Source of the DNA: Clostridium pasteurianum DSM 525 = ATCC 6013
GTDB lineage: Bacteria > Bacillota > Clostridia > Clostridiales > Clostridiaceae
NCBI RefSeq assembly: GCF_000807255.1
Contig: NZ_CP009268.1
Span: 4,184,384 to 4,248,383, forward strand
Direction: 5' to 3'
DNA: 64,000 nucleotides
Positions 33,393-43,984 of the stretch are shown here, one piece after another. The notes beneath the pieces are model-generated. The model was not told the DNA's origin. It was given only the letters and a program-made list of their open reading frames with translations, and searched no databases. Both the position numbers and the translations under genes were made by a program. Within the stretch, counting starts at the first letter, position 1. Every line of letters begins with the position of its first letter.

Positions 33393-35252
33393 TTATGACG
33401 GTTTTTCTTTTCTAGTATCACAAATTATATCCGCTTTACGTCTCTTAATTGTGTTTACTCCATTTATAGTAAATCCATATATTTCTTTTAAAAACTTTTC
33501 TTTATCAAAAGCTCCCTTCTCAATATCATATAATTTTTTTTCTAATCTGCCAGTATAATCGGTATCCAAAAGTTCCTTTACAGGAAATATTTCAATAAGT
33601 TTTAATCCCTTTTCTGTAATCAAAAGAGATTTACCTTTTTGCTCTATATAGCCTGCATACTTTAATTTATTTATTGTTTCCGCTCTAGTAGCTGCTGTAC
33701 CTATAGAATAACCATATAAAATTTGTGTTTCTTCTTCAGCTTCGTTATCATTTCCATTATTTTTTCCACAAGTCTCCATAGCCTTTAATAGTGTTTTTTC
33801 AGTATGATGAGCTGGAGGTTTAGTTTTTTTAGTTATAATTTTAATAGATTCCATAATAACTTTATCTTTCTTTTCTACTGGTGGAAGAAGTTCATCCTTT
33901 TTTTCCTCTTTGTATAATTTTAACCACCCTTTAACTTTTAGAATTTTACCTTTAGTGGAAAACAATCTATCATAATTTTCACCTTTTACACTGGTTACTA
34001 TTTCCGTATTTTCATATTTTGCTGCCTCCATAAATTGAGACAAAAATCTATTTTTAATTGCATCATATACTGTCTTTTCATCGCCAGTTAAATTTTTAGG
34101 AATCAGATAGGTAGGCATTATTGCACTATGACTCTCTACTTTTTCATTATTAAAAACTTTTTTTGATTCACTGAAAATTATCTCATCCTTAAAGTCAAAT
34201 GGGACTTTTAAAATATCCAATACATGCTTCGCTTTATCCTTTATACTTTCTTCAAGAGCAGTACTCTCTGTTCTCGGATAAGTTATATATTTCTTTTCAT
34301 ATAGACTCTGAGCTATTTTTAAAACCTTATCCGCAGTATATCCTTTATATTTACTTGTTATGTATCCCTGTAAATTACTCAGATTAAATAAGCTAGGTGA
34401 ATTTTCTTTTTTTACCTGTACTATTTTCTCTATTATAATTCCATCTTTGCCCTGTATTTCATCCTTTAATCTTTGGACATCCTTTTTATTAGGAAATTTA
34501 TCTTTTTTGCCATAAAAAAACTTCCCCTTATACATACCTTTTTCATTTTTAAAATTTCCAATCAACTCAAAAAATTCTTCAACTTTAAAATTTTTTATTT
34601 GCATTTCCCTATCGTATATCATTTTTAATGTTGGCATTAACACTCTTCCTATATTCAAAAGATTACCTTTACCACGCGTATATTTCATAGTGGCTATTGA
34701 AGTAAAATTAATTCCTATAACCCAATCTGCCAACTGTCTGCTTAATCCTGCATCCTGTAAAGACTTCATTTCTGAAGCTTTCTTAAGATTATTTAATCCT
34801 TTTTTTATTTCCTTCGGTGTCCATTCATTAATTAATATTCTATATACAGGCTTATTAATTTTTAAATAATTTATTATAAGAAAAGCTATCAGTTCCCCTT
34901 CCCTGTCATAATCTGTAGCCACTATAATTTCTGTAACTTCATTTTTATTTATAAGATCACCTATTACATTAAGTTGTTTTTTTGCTCCCACATCAACACT
35001 ATTTCTATTTTTACTATCATTTTTTATTTTATATTTAAATTCTTTGGGTATATAGGGAAAATTATCAAAACTCCATAGAGCTAATTTGGAATCATAATCC
35101 TTACAATCATACAATGTTAGTAAATGACCAAAGGCCCATGTCACTATATAATCTTTTCCTTCAATATATCCATTTTTTTTGTTTTTACACTCCAGTGCTT
35201 CCGCAATATTTCTAGCTACAGAAGGCTTTTCTGCTAATAATATTTTACTCAT
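33393..35252 (-). CDS. topB: DNA topoisomerase III
   Basis: 619 residues, type IA topoisomerase. TOPRIM features are 'LLAEKPSVARNIAEAL' and 'IIVATDYDREGELIAFL'. The catalytic Tyr lies in 'KYITYPRTEST'. 'LSRQLADWVIGINFT' and 'LSNLQGYITSKYKGYTADKVL' are typical of TopB. There are no C-terminal zinc ribbons, fitting TopB rather than TopA. It decatenates and relaxes DNA with single-strand passage. It follows accA after a strong terminator, so it probably has its own promoter. Confidence 0.93.
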   Translation of the reverse strand: MSKILLAEKPSVARNIAEALECKNKKNGYIEGKDYIVTWAFGHLLTLYDCKDYDSKLALWSFDNFPYIPKEFKYKIKNDSKNRNSVDVGAKKQLNVIGDLINKNEVTEIIVATDYDREGELIAFLIINYLKINKPVYRILINEWTPKEIKKGLNNLKKASEMKSLQDAGLSRQLADWVIGINFTSIATMKYTRGKGNLLNIGRVLMPTLKMIYDREMQIKNFKVEEFFELIGNFKNEKGMYKGKFFYGKKDKFPNKKDVQRLKDEIQGKDGIIIEKIVQVKKENSPSLFNLSNLQGYITSKYKGYTADKVLKIAQSLYEKKYITYPRTESTALEESIKDKAKHVLDILKVPFDFKDEIIFSESKKVFNNEKVESHSAIMPTYLIPKNLTGDEKTVYDAIKNRFLSQFMEAAKYENTEIVTSVKGENYDRLFSTKGKILKVKGWLKLYKEEKKDELLPPVEKKDKVIMESIKIITKKTKPPAHHTEKTLLKAMETCGKNNGNDNEAEEETQILYGYSIGTAATRAETINKLKYAGYIEQKGKSLLITEKGLKLIEIFPVKELLDTDYTGRLEKKLYDIEKGAFDKEKFLKEIYGFTINGVNTIKRRKADIICDTRKEKPS

Positions 35253-35274
35253 ATCCTCACCATCACAATTTATT

Positions 35275-35323
35275 AACCAACTGGTGGGTGCCTATAAAAA
35301 CTATAAGCACCCACCAGTTGGTT
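35275..35323 (-). terminator. Terminator at the end of the fatty-acid operon
   Basis: AACCAACTGGTGGGTGC (from 35275) pairs with GCACCCACCAGTTGGTT (to 35323) across a ctata/tatag-bearing loop. It lies 12 bases after the accA stop and ends the ten-gene unit before topB. Confidence 0.9.
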
Positions 35324-35334
35324 CAAAGCCAATC

Positions 35335-36153
35335 TTATTCTTTAAAATTACCTATTTTTCTAAACCTATTATATCTTTCTTGTAAAAGTAAACCTTTATC
35401 TTTATCCATAAGCTTTGGAAGCTCTTCAATAAGCGCATTTTTTACACTGTCAAACACAAACTTTGCATTAGCATCTGCTCCACCTTCCGGCTCCTCTATA
35501 ATTCTTTCAATGATTTCATAATTCTTTAAGTCCTGTGCAGTTATTTTCATAACTTCCGCAGCTTCCTTGGACCTTCTGGAATCCTTCCATAGTATAGATG
35601 CAAATCCCTCCGGTGAAAGTACTGAATAGATAGAATTTTCAAGCATCCAAACTTGATCCGCTACAGCTAAAGCCAATGCTCCTCCGCTTCCACCTTCTCC
35701 GATAACTACAGATATTACAGGGGTTTTCAGTTGAGACATTTCAATAAGATTTTTTGCAATTGCCTCACCTTGTCCTCTCTCTTCAGCTCCAACTCCACAA
35801 TAAGCCCCTGAAGTATCTACAAAACAAATAACAGGTCTTTTAAATTTTTCAGCCTGCTTCATAAGTCTGAGAGCTTTTCTGTATCCTTCCGGATTTGGCA
35901 TTCCAAAATTTCTCTCTATATTTTCTTTAGTATCTCTTCCCTTTTGTTCTCCTATTACAGTAACAGATATACCATTAAACTTAGCTATACCTCCTACAAT
36001 AGCAGGGTCATCTCCAAACACTCTATCTCCATGCAATTCTATAAAATCGTCAAATATATTTTCTATATAATCAAGCGATGTAGGTCTCTCCACTTTTCTA
36101 GCAATAGTTAGCTTTTCCCAAGCTGATAAATTTCTTTTATTTTCATTATCCAA
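35335..36153 (-). CDS. accA: Acetyl-CoA carboxylase carboxyltransferase subunit alpha
   Basis: 272 residues. '[16 protein letters not shown]', '[30 protein letters not shown]', seen as consecutive shorter blocks, '[23 protein letters not shown]' and '[15 protein letters not shown]' are the crotonase-fold signatures of AccA. With AccD it transfers CO2 from carboxybiotin to acetyl-CoA, making malonyl-CoA in the cytoplasm. Last gene of the fatty-acid operon. The spacer from accD is 120 bases, which is rather long, but no terminator is seen in it. Confidence 0.95.
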   Translation of the reverse strand: MDNENKRNLSAWEKLTIARKVERPTSLDYIENIFDDFIELHGDRVFGDDPAIVGGIAKFNGISVTVIGEQKGRDTKENIERNFGMPNPEGYRKALRLMKQAEKFKRPVICFVDTSGAYCGVGAEERGQGEAIAKNLIEMSQLKTPVISVVIGEGGSGGALALAVADQVWMLENSIYSVLSPEGFASILWKDSRRSKEAAEVMKITAQDLKNYEIIERIIEEPEGGADANAKFVFDSVKNALIEELPKLMDKDKGLLLQERYNRFRKIGNFKE

Positions 36154-36273
36154 CTCATATCACCTCAATCCCCAACTGATTAATAAGTTTTATTTTAGAT
36201 GTATTTAGACTAATAATATAAAAAGAATCATTCCTTTTATCTTCATATTTTACAATTCAACTTATTAAATTTA

Positions 36274-37137
36274 TTAATTATCTGGTAAAAGTTTTTCAAG
36301 AATATCCTTTAAATTCTTTCTTTCAACAATGCTATCAATAAATCCATGCTTAAGTAAAAATTCTGCTCTTTGGAATTCACTTGGTAACTTCTGATTTATA
36401 GTTTGTTCTATAACTCTTCTGCCTGCAAATCCTATAAGTGCTCCGGGTTCTGAAATTATTATATCTCCCAGCATAGCAAAACTTGCAGTAACCCCTCCTG
36501 TAGTAGGATCTGTAAGAACTGTAATATACAAAAGTCCTGCCTCTGCATGCCTTCCCAAGGCACTGCTAGTCTTTGCCATTTGCATTAAAGAGATTATTCC
36601 TTCCTGCATTCTAGCCCCTCCAGAAGCAGTAAATATTATTATTGGCAAAAATTTACTTGTAGCTGCTTCTATTGCTCTAGTAATCTTCTCTCCTACTACG
36701 GAACCCATACTTGCCATCATAAAATTACTATCCATAACAGCAATAACTGTACTTTTGCCATTTATATTACCCATACCTGTAATAACAGCATCATTAAGTT
36801 CTGTCTTCTCCGCTTCTTTTTTGGTCTTTTCCTCATAATCGGGAAAATTCAAGGGATTTAATGGCTTCATATCTGAATCAAATTCAATAAAAGTATTCTC
36901 ATCTATTATAACTTTTATTCTCTCTCTGGCATTTAATCTAAGATGCCCATTACAAGTTCCGCAAACCTTTAAATTTTCATTTAAATCATCTTTATATAAT
37001 ATACTTCCACATTTTGGGCACTTCACCCACATACCATCTGGTATTATGGGTAATTCTTCTTCGACTATATCTTCATTTTCATCTTTTATCTCAGTATTGC
37101 TAACAGTAATATATTTTCTTTTTCTAAATAACCCCAT
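36274..37137 (-). CDS. accD: Acetyl-CoA carboxylase carboxyltransferase subunit beta
   Basis: 287 residues. An N-terminal Cys4 zinc ribbon (CPKCG near residue 39, CGTCN near 58) is followed by the carboxyltransferase core: '[19 protein letters not shown]', '[21 protein letters not shown]' and '[19 protein letters not shown]'. It forms the alpha2beta2 carboxyltransferase with AccA. It follows accC by 99 bases. Confidence 0.95.
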   Translation of the reverse strand: MGLFRKRKYITVSNTEIKDENEDIVEEELPIIPDGMWVKCPKCGSILYKDDLNENLKVCGTCNGHLRLNARERIKVIIDENTFIEFDSDMKPLNPLNFPDYEEKTKKEAEKTELNDAVITGMGNINGKSTVIAVMDSNFMMASMGSVVGEKITRAIEAATSKFLPIIIFTASGGARMQEGIISLMQMAKTSSALGRHAEAGLLYITVLTDPTTGGVTASFAMLGDIIISEPGALIGFAGRRVIEQTINQKLPSEFQRAEFLLKHGFIDSIVERKNLKDILEKLLPDN

Positions 37138-37236
37138 AAAAAATTCACCTAACCTTTACCACATATTTTTTATCTGAAGTAAAAAATCCTATGGAAAATA
37201 AATAATTTTATACTACTATTAATTTTAAATATAGTT

Positions 37237-38580
37237 TTATAAATTGAATTCTTTACTTATAAAACCTGTGTTATATTTTCCTTCTATAAATGCCTTATTG
37301 TTTATTATCCTATACTGAAAATCTATATTTGTATCTACACCTTCTATTATAAATTCTCCAAGTGCCCTTCTCATCCTGCTTATTGCTTCTTTTCTATCGC
37401 GACCATATACTATAAGTTTGCCTATCATTGAATCATATGTAGGTGGAATCACATATCCTTGATATGCTGCACTATCAAGTCTCACTCCCAGTCCACCTGG
37501 AGTATATAAATATTTTATCTCTCCTGGTGAAGGCATAAACCCTCTATCAGGATTTTCTGCATTAATACGACATTCTATAGCATGACCAGTAACTTTAATA
37601 TCCTCCTGTTTAAAGGTTAATTCTTCTCCTGATGCAATATTAATCTGCTCTTTTAATAAATCTATTCCTGTAACCATTTCAGTAATAGGATGCTCTACTT
37701 GAATACGAGTATTCATTTCCATAAAATAATAATTACCATGTTTATCTAAAAGGAATTCTATTGTGCCTGCATTTTTATAATTAACGGCTTTTGCTGCTTT
37801 GACTGCTGCTTCTCCCATTTTCTTTCTTAGCTCTTCTGTCATAATAGGTGATGGTGCTTCCTCTAAAACTTTTTGATTTCTTCTCTGGATAGAGCAATCT
37901 CTTTCACCGAGATACACTATATTTCCAAAATCATCACCTAATATTTGAAACTCAATATGCTTTGGCTCTTCTACAAATTTCTCGATATACATAGTATCGT
38001 CGCCAAAAGCCACTTCTGCCTCTGATCTGGCAGTTTCAAATGCCTTCTTGAACTCACTTTCCTCTTTAACTATTCTTATACCTCTTCCGCCACCACCTGC
38101 AGAAGCTTTTATCATTACAGGGAATCCTATTTTCTTGGCTTGAAAAAGAGCGTCCTCTAAATCTTTTACAGCTCCTTCTGTACCAGGTATAACTGGCACT
38201 CCTGCTTTAATCATAATTTCTCTTGCCTTTGATTTGTTTCCCATATTATCAATAGTTTCAGGATCAGGACCTATAAATTTAATATTACATTCCTCACACA
38301 TCTTTGCAAATTTACTGTTTTCAGATAAAAATCCAAATCCAGGATGGATAGCCTGTGCCCCAGTAAGTACCGTAGCACTTATTATATTTTGCATATTTAA
38401 ATAACTATCTTTTGACTTTGCAGGACCAATACACACTGCTTCATCTGCTATTTGAGTATGCATAGCTTCTCTATCGATTTCTGAATAAACTGCAACTGTA
38501 GCTATTCCCATTTCTTGACAAGCTCTTATTACTCTAACTGCAATTTCGCCACGATTAGCAATTAATATTTTTTTAAGCAT
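37237..38580 (-). CDS. accC: Acetyl-CoA carboxylase biotin carboxylase subunit
   Basis: 447 residues from ATG 38580 ([17 protein letters not shown]), which has GGAGAG seven bases upstream; an earlier in-frame ATG at 38595 lacks a site. The ATP-grasp motifs '[14 protein letters not shown]', '[14 protein letters not shown]' and '[18 protein letters not shown]' are present. It carboxylates the biotin on AccB using ATP and bicarbonate. A MITE-like element ends about 25 bases before this start and separates accC from fabZ, so its mRNA carries a long hairpin just before the ribosome binding site. Confidence 0.95.
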   Translation of the reverse strand: MLKKILIANRGEIAVRVIRACQEMGIATVAVYSEIDREAMHTQIADEAVCIGPAKSKDSYLNMQNIISATVLTGAQAIHPGFGFLSENSKFAKMCEECNIKFIGPDPETIDNMGNKSKAREIMIKAGVPVIPGTEGAVKDLEDALFQAKKIGFPVMIKASAGGGGRGIRIVKEESEFKKAFETARSEAEVAFGDDTMYIEKFVEEPKHIEFQILGDDFGNIVYLGERDCSIQRRNQKVLEEAPSPIMTEELRKKMGEAAVKAAKAVNYKNAGTIEFLLDKHGNYYFMEMNTRIQVEHPITEMVTGIDLLKEQINIASGEELTFKQEDIKVTGHAIECRINAENPDRGFMPSPGEIKYLYTPGGLGVRLDSAAYQGYVIPPTYDSMIGKLIVYGRDRKEAISRMRRALGEFIIEGVDTNIDFQYRIINNKAFIEGKYNTGFISKEFNL

Positions 38581-38604
38581 ATCTATACTCTCCATTTCTA
38601 AAGT

Positions 38605-38767
38605 TTAGGCATGTGAAAATAAATAGTAAGTCAAAGATGCGACGAATATTTTGAATCCAACAAGGAAGCAGGTGACCAGGATAGTAGGATATCTGAGGTT
38701 CTGCTGACGCAGTAGGATTCAAAATAGGCTAGCATAATGACTAGTTATTTATTTAAATATACCTTAG
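38605..38767 (+). repeat. Quasi-palindromic MITE-like element, copy B (between fabZ and accC)
   Basis: Second copy of the element at 6669-6833, bounded by TTAG on both sides. The long stem is better preserved here: TATTTTGAATCC pairs with GGATTCAAAATA (12 bp), ATGC with GCAT, AGTCA with TGACT and AAATAAATA with TATTTATTT. The cap hairpins are GATA/TATC and CTGC-TGAC-GCAG. The operon transcript reads it in the opposite sense to copy A. No ORF. Confidence 0.8.
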
Positions 38768-38790
38768 TGTCTATAATTTTATTTTAACAA

Positions 38791-39216
38791 TTATACCACC
38801 ATAAACATTAGCTCACCCTCAGCTGCTTTTTTTCCATCTACCGTAGCTATACCTTTACCTACTATTGCTGGTCCTTTTATTTTAACAATTTCTACTTCAA
38901 GTTTCAAAACATCTCCTGGTATAACAGGTTTTCTAAATTTAGCGGATTTTATACCTGCAAATAAAGGTGTCTTTCCTTTATACTCCTCCATACTTAACAT
39001 GGCTGTTCCACCTAATTGAGCTAATGCTTCTATTATTAATACACCTGGCATCACAGGATTACCTGGATAGTGACCCTGAAAAAAATGTTCATTAATAGTA
39101 ACATTTTTATAACCCACTGCTCTCTTTCCAGGTTCAACTTCTTCAACTCTATCAACTAAAAGCATTGGATATCTATGTGGTATTATCTCCATTATTTGTT
39201 TTATATCTAAACTCAT
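38791..39216 (-). CDS. fabZ: 3-hydroxyacyl-ACP dehydratase
   Basis: 141 residues, single hot-dog domain. '[23 protein letters not shown]' and the catalytic '[22 protein letters not shown]' (His and Glu) are present. It dehydrates 3-hydroxyacyl-ACP to trans-2-enoyl-ACP. GGAGGAACAG precedes the ATG. accB lies 70 bases upstream. The MITE-like element follows 23 bases after the stop. Confidence 0.95.
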   Translation of the reverse strand: MSLDIKQIMEIIPHRYPMLLVDRVEEVEPGKRAVGYKNVTINEHFFQGHYPGNPVMPGVLIIEALAQLGGTAMLSMEEYKGKTPLFAGIKSAKFRKPVIPGDVLKLEVEIVKIKGPAIVGKGIATVDGKKAAEGELMFMVV

Positions 39217-39286
39217 AACTGTTCCTCCACTTTGTTATAAGAACTCCTTATGGTTATATACAATCCATTTTTATTTTAGTTCTTAT

Positions 39287-39787
39287 CTATTTTACTTTTA
39301 TTTTAAATAAACTCTGTCCATACTCAACCATTTGCTCATTTTCTACTAATATATCCACTACTTCACCATCAAATTCTGACTGTATTTCATTCATAAGCTT
39401 CATGGCTTCTATAATACAAAGAGTATCTCCCTTTTTAACTTTGCTTCCAATCTCTACAAAAGCAGGTTCTTTTGGATCCCCTGAAGCATAGAAAGTTCCA
39501 ACTATAGGGGAATTTACAGTTTTTAAATCTTTTTCATCTGTTGATGCAGTTATATTATTCACTGCTTCTTTATTTTCATTTGCAGCATTTTCTTTTATTT
39601 CAACCTGTTCTTCTTTTTTTTCTTCTAAGCTTTCTAAATTACTAGTAACACTAACTGAATTTTCAGCTACATCAGTTTGTGACCCTTTTTTCATAGTTAT
39701 ACGGATTCCTTCAGTTTCAATTTCAAGAAAAGTAAGTCCTTCTTCACCAGCTGTTTTGATAAGCTGTTGTATTGATTTATAATCCAC
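39287..39787 (-). CDS. accB: Acetyl-CoA carboxylase biotin carboxyl carrier protein
   Basis: 166 residues. The N-terminal helix '[19 protein letters not shown]' is followed by an acidic linker of about 60 residues rich in Glu, Asn and Val, then the biotinyl domain with the biotin lysine in '[12 protein letters not shown]'. The flexible linker lets the biotin swing between AccC and AccA/AccD. It starts five bases after fabF. Confidence 0.95.
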   Translation of the reverse strand: MDYKSIQQLIKTAGEEGLTFLEIETEGIRITMKKGSQTDVAENSVSVTSNLESLEEKKEEQVEIKENAANENKEAVNNITASTDEKDLKTVNSPIVGTFYASGDPKEPAFVEIGSKVKKGDTLCIIEAMKLMNEIQSEFDGEVVDILVENEQMVEYGQSLFKIKVK

Positions 39788-39792
39788 TTAAA

Positions 39793-41034
39793 TTACCTCC
39801 CGGTCCATTTCTTAAATAGAATAGTTGCATTATGACCACCAAATCCCAATGCATTAGATAATGCATAGTTTAAATCTGCCTTTCTGCCTAAGTCTGTAAC
39901 ATAATCCAAATCACACTCAGGATCTTTAACCTTTAATCCTATAGTAGGCGGTACACATCCATCCTGAAGAGCTTTAACCGATACAATAGCTTCAACAGCA
40001 CCTGCTGCACCAAGTAAATGACCTGTCATAGATTTTGTTGAACTTACAGGAATTTTATATGCATAATCTCCAAAGACCTTTTTAATAGCTGCTGTTTCAG
40101 TTTTATCATTAGGAGGAGTACTAGTTCCATGAGCATTTATATAAGATACTTCTTTAGCTTCTATACCCGCTTCCTTAATAGCTATATCCATAGCTCTTGC
40201 TCCCTCAACTCCGCCTGGAGATGGAGATGTAATATGATAAGCATCACAAGTAGATCCATAACCAACTACTTCAGCATATATTTTAGCGTTTCTCTTTTTA
40301 GCATGTTCCAATTCTTCAAGTACAAGCACTCCGGATCCTTCTCCCATTATAAATCCATTTCTTTCTGCATCAAAAGGTATAGACGCTCTTTCAGGATCAG
40401 TACTTTTACTTAGTGCTGTCATTGATGCAAACCCTGCAATTGATATAGGGGTAATTGCCGCTTCAGTTCCTCCTGAAATTACTATATCTACTTCGCTGTT
40501 CCTTATCTTGTGAAAAGACTCTCCAATGGCATTATTAGCAGATGCACATGCTGTAACGATAGTAGTACATATTCCCTTAAGGCCGTATTCTATTGCTACA
40601 TATCCTGAAGCCATATTACTTATTATCATAGGTATAAGCATAGGTGAAACTCTACCAGGTCCCTTTTCATTAAGCTTCTTTACCTGCTCTTCAATAGTAC
40701 CTATTCCTCCAATTCCGCTTCCTAATATAACTCCTACTCTCTCTTTATCAATTTCTTCAAAGTTCAAACCTGAATCTTTTACTGCTTCTTTTGAAGCAGC
40801 CATAACAAAATGACAAAATCTATCCATTCTTCTTGCTTCTTTTTTTTCAATGTAATCTTCAGGATTGAAATCTTTAACCTCTGCTGCTAATTTGGCTTTA
40901 AAGTCAGTATTATCAAATAGTGTTATTTCATCAATTCCACACTTACCATTTTTAATGGAATTCCAAAATGTTTCTACATCATTTCCTACAGGTGTAATTG
41001 CTCCCATACCTGTGATAACTACTCTTCTACTCAT
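39793..41034 (-). CDS. fabF: 3-oxoacyl-ACP synthase II
   Basis: 413 residues with the Cys-His-His triad in 'VTACASANNAIGES' (Cys about 164), 'NAHGTSTPPND' and 'SSTKSMTGHLLGAAG'. It condenses malonyl-ACP with growing acyl-ACP. Length and motifs are those of FabF. It lies 49 bases after fabG. Confidence 0.95.
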   Translation of the reverse strand: MSRRVVITGMGAITPVGNDVETFWNSIKNGKCGIDEITLFDNTDFKAKLAAEVKDFNPEDYIEKKEARRMDRFCHFVMAASKEAVKDSGLNFEEIDKERVGVILGSGIGGIGTIEEQVKKLNEKGPGRVSPMLIPMIISNMASGYVAIEYGLKGICTTIVTACASANNAIGESFHKIRNSEVDIVISGGTEAAITPISIAGFASMTALSKSTDPERASIPFDAERNGFIMGEGSGVLVLEELEHAKKRNAKIYAEVVGYGSTCDAYHITSPSPGGVEGARAMDIAIKEAGIEAKEVSYINAHGTSTPPNDKTETAAIKKVFGDYAYKIPVSSTKSMTGHLLGAAGAVEAIVSVKALQDGCVPPTIGLKVKDPECDLDYVTDLGRKADLNYALSNALGFGGHNATILFKKWTGR

Positions 41035-41083
41035 ACGCTTCTCCTACCTTTACACTTTTTAATTTATACTTATTAATAAAAGT

Positions 41084-41839
41084 CTACTGCATTACCATAC
41101 CGCCATCTACATTTATAACCTGCCCTGTTATATATGAAGCCATATCCGATGCTAAAAATCCCACTAAATTAGCTACATCTTCTGGTGAACCTAATACCTT
41201 CAAAGGAATAGTATCTTTTATATTTTCTTTAAGCTTATCAGAAAGTATCTCCGTCATATCTGTCTGTATAAAACCAGGTGCTACAGCATTAACGGTAATA
41301 CCTCTGCTTCCAAGCTCTCTAGCTGCTGACTTAGTAAGTCCTAAAATTCCTGCCTTTGCAGAAGAATAATTCAATTGTCCAAAATTTCCTGTAATTCCTA
41401 CTACAGAAGAAATATTTATTATCTTTCCAGCCTTCTGCTTTAACATTATACTACTTACATGCTTTATAGTATTAAAAGTTCCCTTTAAGTTTACATTTAT
41501 TACGCTGTCAAAGTCTTCTTCCTTCATCCTAAGCAGCAAAGTATCTTTAGTAATCCCTGCATTATTAACTAATATATCAACACTGCCAAATGTGTCCTTA
41601 GCAGATTTTACAAGTTTCTCTGCTTCTTCAAATTTACTTACATCTGCTTGAACAGCTATGCCCTTTACACCTTTTTCCTTTATTTCCTCTAGAAGTTCTT
41701 CTATGCCATTAGTACTGCTTCTATAATTTACAACCAAATTTGCTCCCATATCTGCCAGTTTAAGGGCTATAGCTTTTCCAATACCTCTACTGGCACCAGT
41801 TACTATTGCAGTTCTCTCTTTTAGACTACAACATTTCAT
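41084..41839 (-). CDS. fabG: 3-oxoacyl-ACP reductase
   Basis: 251 residues, short-chain dehydrogenase. The NADPH-binding 'VTGASRGIGKAIALKL', 'VNNAGITKD', and the catalytic Ser/Tyr/Lys in 'INISSVVGITGNFGQLNYSSAKAG' (read as shorter consecutive blocks) are intact, and the C-terminus is 'YITGQVINVDGGM'. GAGGGGATC precedes the ATG. It reduces 3-oxoacyl-ACP and lies 12 bases after fabD. Confidence 0.95.
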   Translation of the reverse strand: MKCCSLKERTAIVTGASRGIGKAIALKLADMGANLVVNYRSSTNGIEELLEEIKEKGVKGIAVQADVSKFEEAEKLVKSAKDTFGSVDILVNNAGITKDTLLLRMKEEDFDSVINVNLKGTFNTIKHVSSIMLKQKAGKIINISSVVGITGNFGQLNYSSAKAGILGLTKSAARELGSRGITVNAVAPGFIQTDMTEILSDKLKENIKDTIPLKVLGSPEDVANLVGFLASDMASYITGQVINVDGGMVMQ

Positions 41840-41851
41840 TAAGATCCCCTC

Positions 41852-42787
41852 CTATTCTGCAATGTTTTCTATACACTTATTTAAACTATTTAAATCTTCT
41901 ATGTTAAAAGTTTTAAGTTTTCGGTTTATTTTTTTTACAAATCCAGTAAGTACTTTTCCAGGTCCAATCTCTATAAATTTATCTACTCCGTCATCTATCA
42001 TTCTATTTATAGTATCCTCCCAAAGTACAGAACTCATAACCTGTCTTCTCAATAATTCCTTAATATCTTTTTCTTCTTTAATGTAGTTACCTGTAACATT
42101 AGTTATTACAGGAAGCTTTAGTTTATTTACAGATATATTTTCAAGTTCTAATGCTAGTTTATCTGATGCTGGCTTTAGCATAGATGTATGAAAAGGTCCA
42201 CTTACCTGAAGCATTACTACTTTTCTTGCACCTGCTTTTTTGGCAAATTCTGCCGCTGATTCTACTGCTGCTACTTCTCCAGCAATAGCAATTTGACCTG
42301 GGCAATTAAAATTAGCTGGTTCCACTATACCTTTATCACTTGCATCTTTGCAAACTTCTCTAACTTTATCACTGTCAAGTCCTAAAACAGCAGCCATAGC
42401 ACCTTTTCCCTGAGGTACAGCTTCTTGCATATACTTACCTCTTTTCTTTACAAGCTTTACTGCCTCTTGAAAGTCAAATACTCCGCTATAAACAAGGGCT
42501 GAATATTCACCAAGACTTAATCCTGCTGCAACATCGGCATTTATTCCTTTACTTTCTAAAGCTTTGAGAGCAGCTATACTAGTAGTTAAAATAGCTGGCT
42601 GCGTATTTTCAGTTTTATCTAATTCTTCTTTACTACCTTGAAAACAAATCTCACTTATTTTAAAACCTAATGCCTCATCAGCCTTGTCAAATATATTTTT
42701 ACTTTCTTGAAAATTATCATAAAGTTCTTTTCCCATACCTACATATTGTGCACCCTGACCAGAAAACAAAAATGCTACTTTTCCCAT
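41852..42787 (-). CDS. fabD: Malonyl-CoA:ACP transacylase
   Basis: 311 residues. 'FLFSGQGAQYVGMGKELY', the nucleophile Ser in 'AAGLSLGEYSALV', the His in 'VSGPFHTSMLKPA' and 'FIEIGPGKVLTGFVK' are diagnostic. It loads malonyl groups onto ACP. No acpP gene lies next to it or elsewhere in the operon, so ACP must be encoded outside the window. Confidence 0.95.
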   Translation of the reverse strand: MGKVAFLFSGQGAQYVGMGKELYDNFQESKNIFDKADEALGFKISEICFQGSKEELDKTENTQPAILTTSIAALKALESKGINADVAAGLSLGEYSALVYSGVFDFQEAVKLVKKRGKYMQEAVPQGKGAMAAVLGLDSDKVREVCKDASDKGIVEPANFNCPGQIAIAGEVAAVESAAEFAKKAGARKVVMLQVSGPFHTSMLKPASDKLALELENISVNKLKLPVITNVTGNYIKEEKDIKELLRRQVMSSVLWEDTINRMIDDGVDKFIEIGPGKVLTGFVKKINRKLKTFNIEDLNSLNKCIENIAE

Positions 42788-42833
42788 AATATTATTTCTC
42801 CATCCTTTAAAATGTTTATATTAATGATCTAAA

Positions 42834-43772
42834 TTATAAAGTTTTAATCTTTTCAAGTGTTTTATCTGCTTCTAAAAACATCTCTTTTATTATATCTTTA
42901 CAATCCTGCTTTTTGCAAACGAGCCCTGCTATCTGCCCAGCCATAATAGAACCCATATTTACATCGCCCTCCTTAACTGCCTTAGGCAAAGCACCTCTCC
43001 CTAATTCTTCATATTTTTCAATTTCTGCTCTTTCCTTTTCAAGAATTTGAAATTGTCTAGTAAGCTTATTACGCAGAACCCTTACAGGATGTCCAGTAGG
43101 TCTTCCTGTAACCACTGAATCGATATCCTTTGCTTTTATAACCTTTTCTTTATAATTTTCATGTACTGTACATTCATTAGCTACTAAAAATCTCGTTCCA
43201 ACTTGAACGCCTACAGCACCAAGCATAAATGCAGCTGCAACACCTCTTCCATCACCAACACCACCAGCTGCAATTACTGGAATATTAACAGCATCCACTA
43301 CCTGTGGTACCAATGTCATGGTAGTAAGTTCTCCAACATGTCCTCCAGATTCGCATCCTTCAGCTATAACAGCATCTACTCCGCTTCTTTCCATTCTCTT
43401 AGCAAGTGCAACAGAAGCTACCACAGGTATAACTTTTATTCCGTAAGACTTCCACATATCAATATACTTACCAGGATTTCCTGCTCCTGTAGTTACAACT
43501 TTAACACCTTCTTCACAAACCAACTTAGCAAGTGCTTCAGCATTTTCACTTAATAGCATTATATTAACTCCAAAAGGTTTATCTGTAAGTTTCTTAGTTT
43601 TTCTAATCTCATCTCTTATGTAATCTACAGGTGCGTTAGCTCCTGCAATAATACCCAAGCCTCCAGCATTTGACACTGCCGCTGCTAACGAACTATCTGC
43701 AATCCATGCCATAGCACCCTGAATAATAGGATACTCTATGTCTACCATTTCACAAAATACGGATTTAATCAT
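42834..43772 (-). CDS. fabK: Enoyl-ACP reductase II (FMN-dependent)
   Basis: 312 residues, TIM-barrel FMN enzyme. 'PIIQGAMAWIADSSLAAAVS', 'GGLGIIAGANAP', 'AEGCESGGHVGELTT', 'VIAAGGVGDGRGVAAAFMLG' and 'VQVGTRFLVANE' are FabK signatures. It carries out the last step of the elongation cycle with NAD(P)H and is resistant to triclosan, unlike FabI. It follows fabH after a 212-base spacer. Confidence 0.93.
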   Translation of the reverse strand: MIKSVFCEMVDIEYPIIQGAMAWIADSSLAAAVSNAGGLGIIAGANAPVDYIRDEIRKTKKLTDKPFGVNIMLLSENAEALAKLVCEEGVKVVTTGAGNPGKYIDMWKSYGIKVIPVVASVALAKRMERSGVDAVIAEGCESGGHVGELTTMTLVPQVVDAVNIPVIAAGGVGDGRGVAAAFMLGAVGVQVGTRFLVANECTVHENYKEKVIKAKDIDSVVTGRPTGHPVRVLRNKLTRQFQILEKERAEIEKYEELGRGALPKAVKEGDVNMGSIMAGQIAGLVCKKQDCKDIIKEMFLEADKTLEKIKTL

Positions 43773-43984
43773 GATATCCTCCTCATTATTAAATATCTTA
43801 AAAAATAATTTACAATAAAAAATTATTTTTATTTATAATACCAATTTTTATTTGTCTAATAACCTCTTTAAATATTTTATATAGGTTACACTAATAGTAG
43901 GTCAGATATAAAGATCAAAATTTAAATTGATTATTCTCAATAAATATGTAATCTCTGTACCTGACCTCAATAATTTTGTCTTTT
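43773..43984 (-). other. Untranslated spacer between fabH and fabK with an inverted repeat
   Basis: 212 bases without an ORF; the other upstream gaps in the operon (fabK to accB) are 70 bases or less. AGGTCAG (43899-43905) and CTGACCT (43961-43967) can pair around a 55-base AT-rich loop. No acpP reading frame is present. It may hold an internal promoter, an RNA-processing hairpin, or a remnant of lost DNA. Confidence 0.5.
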
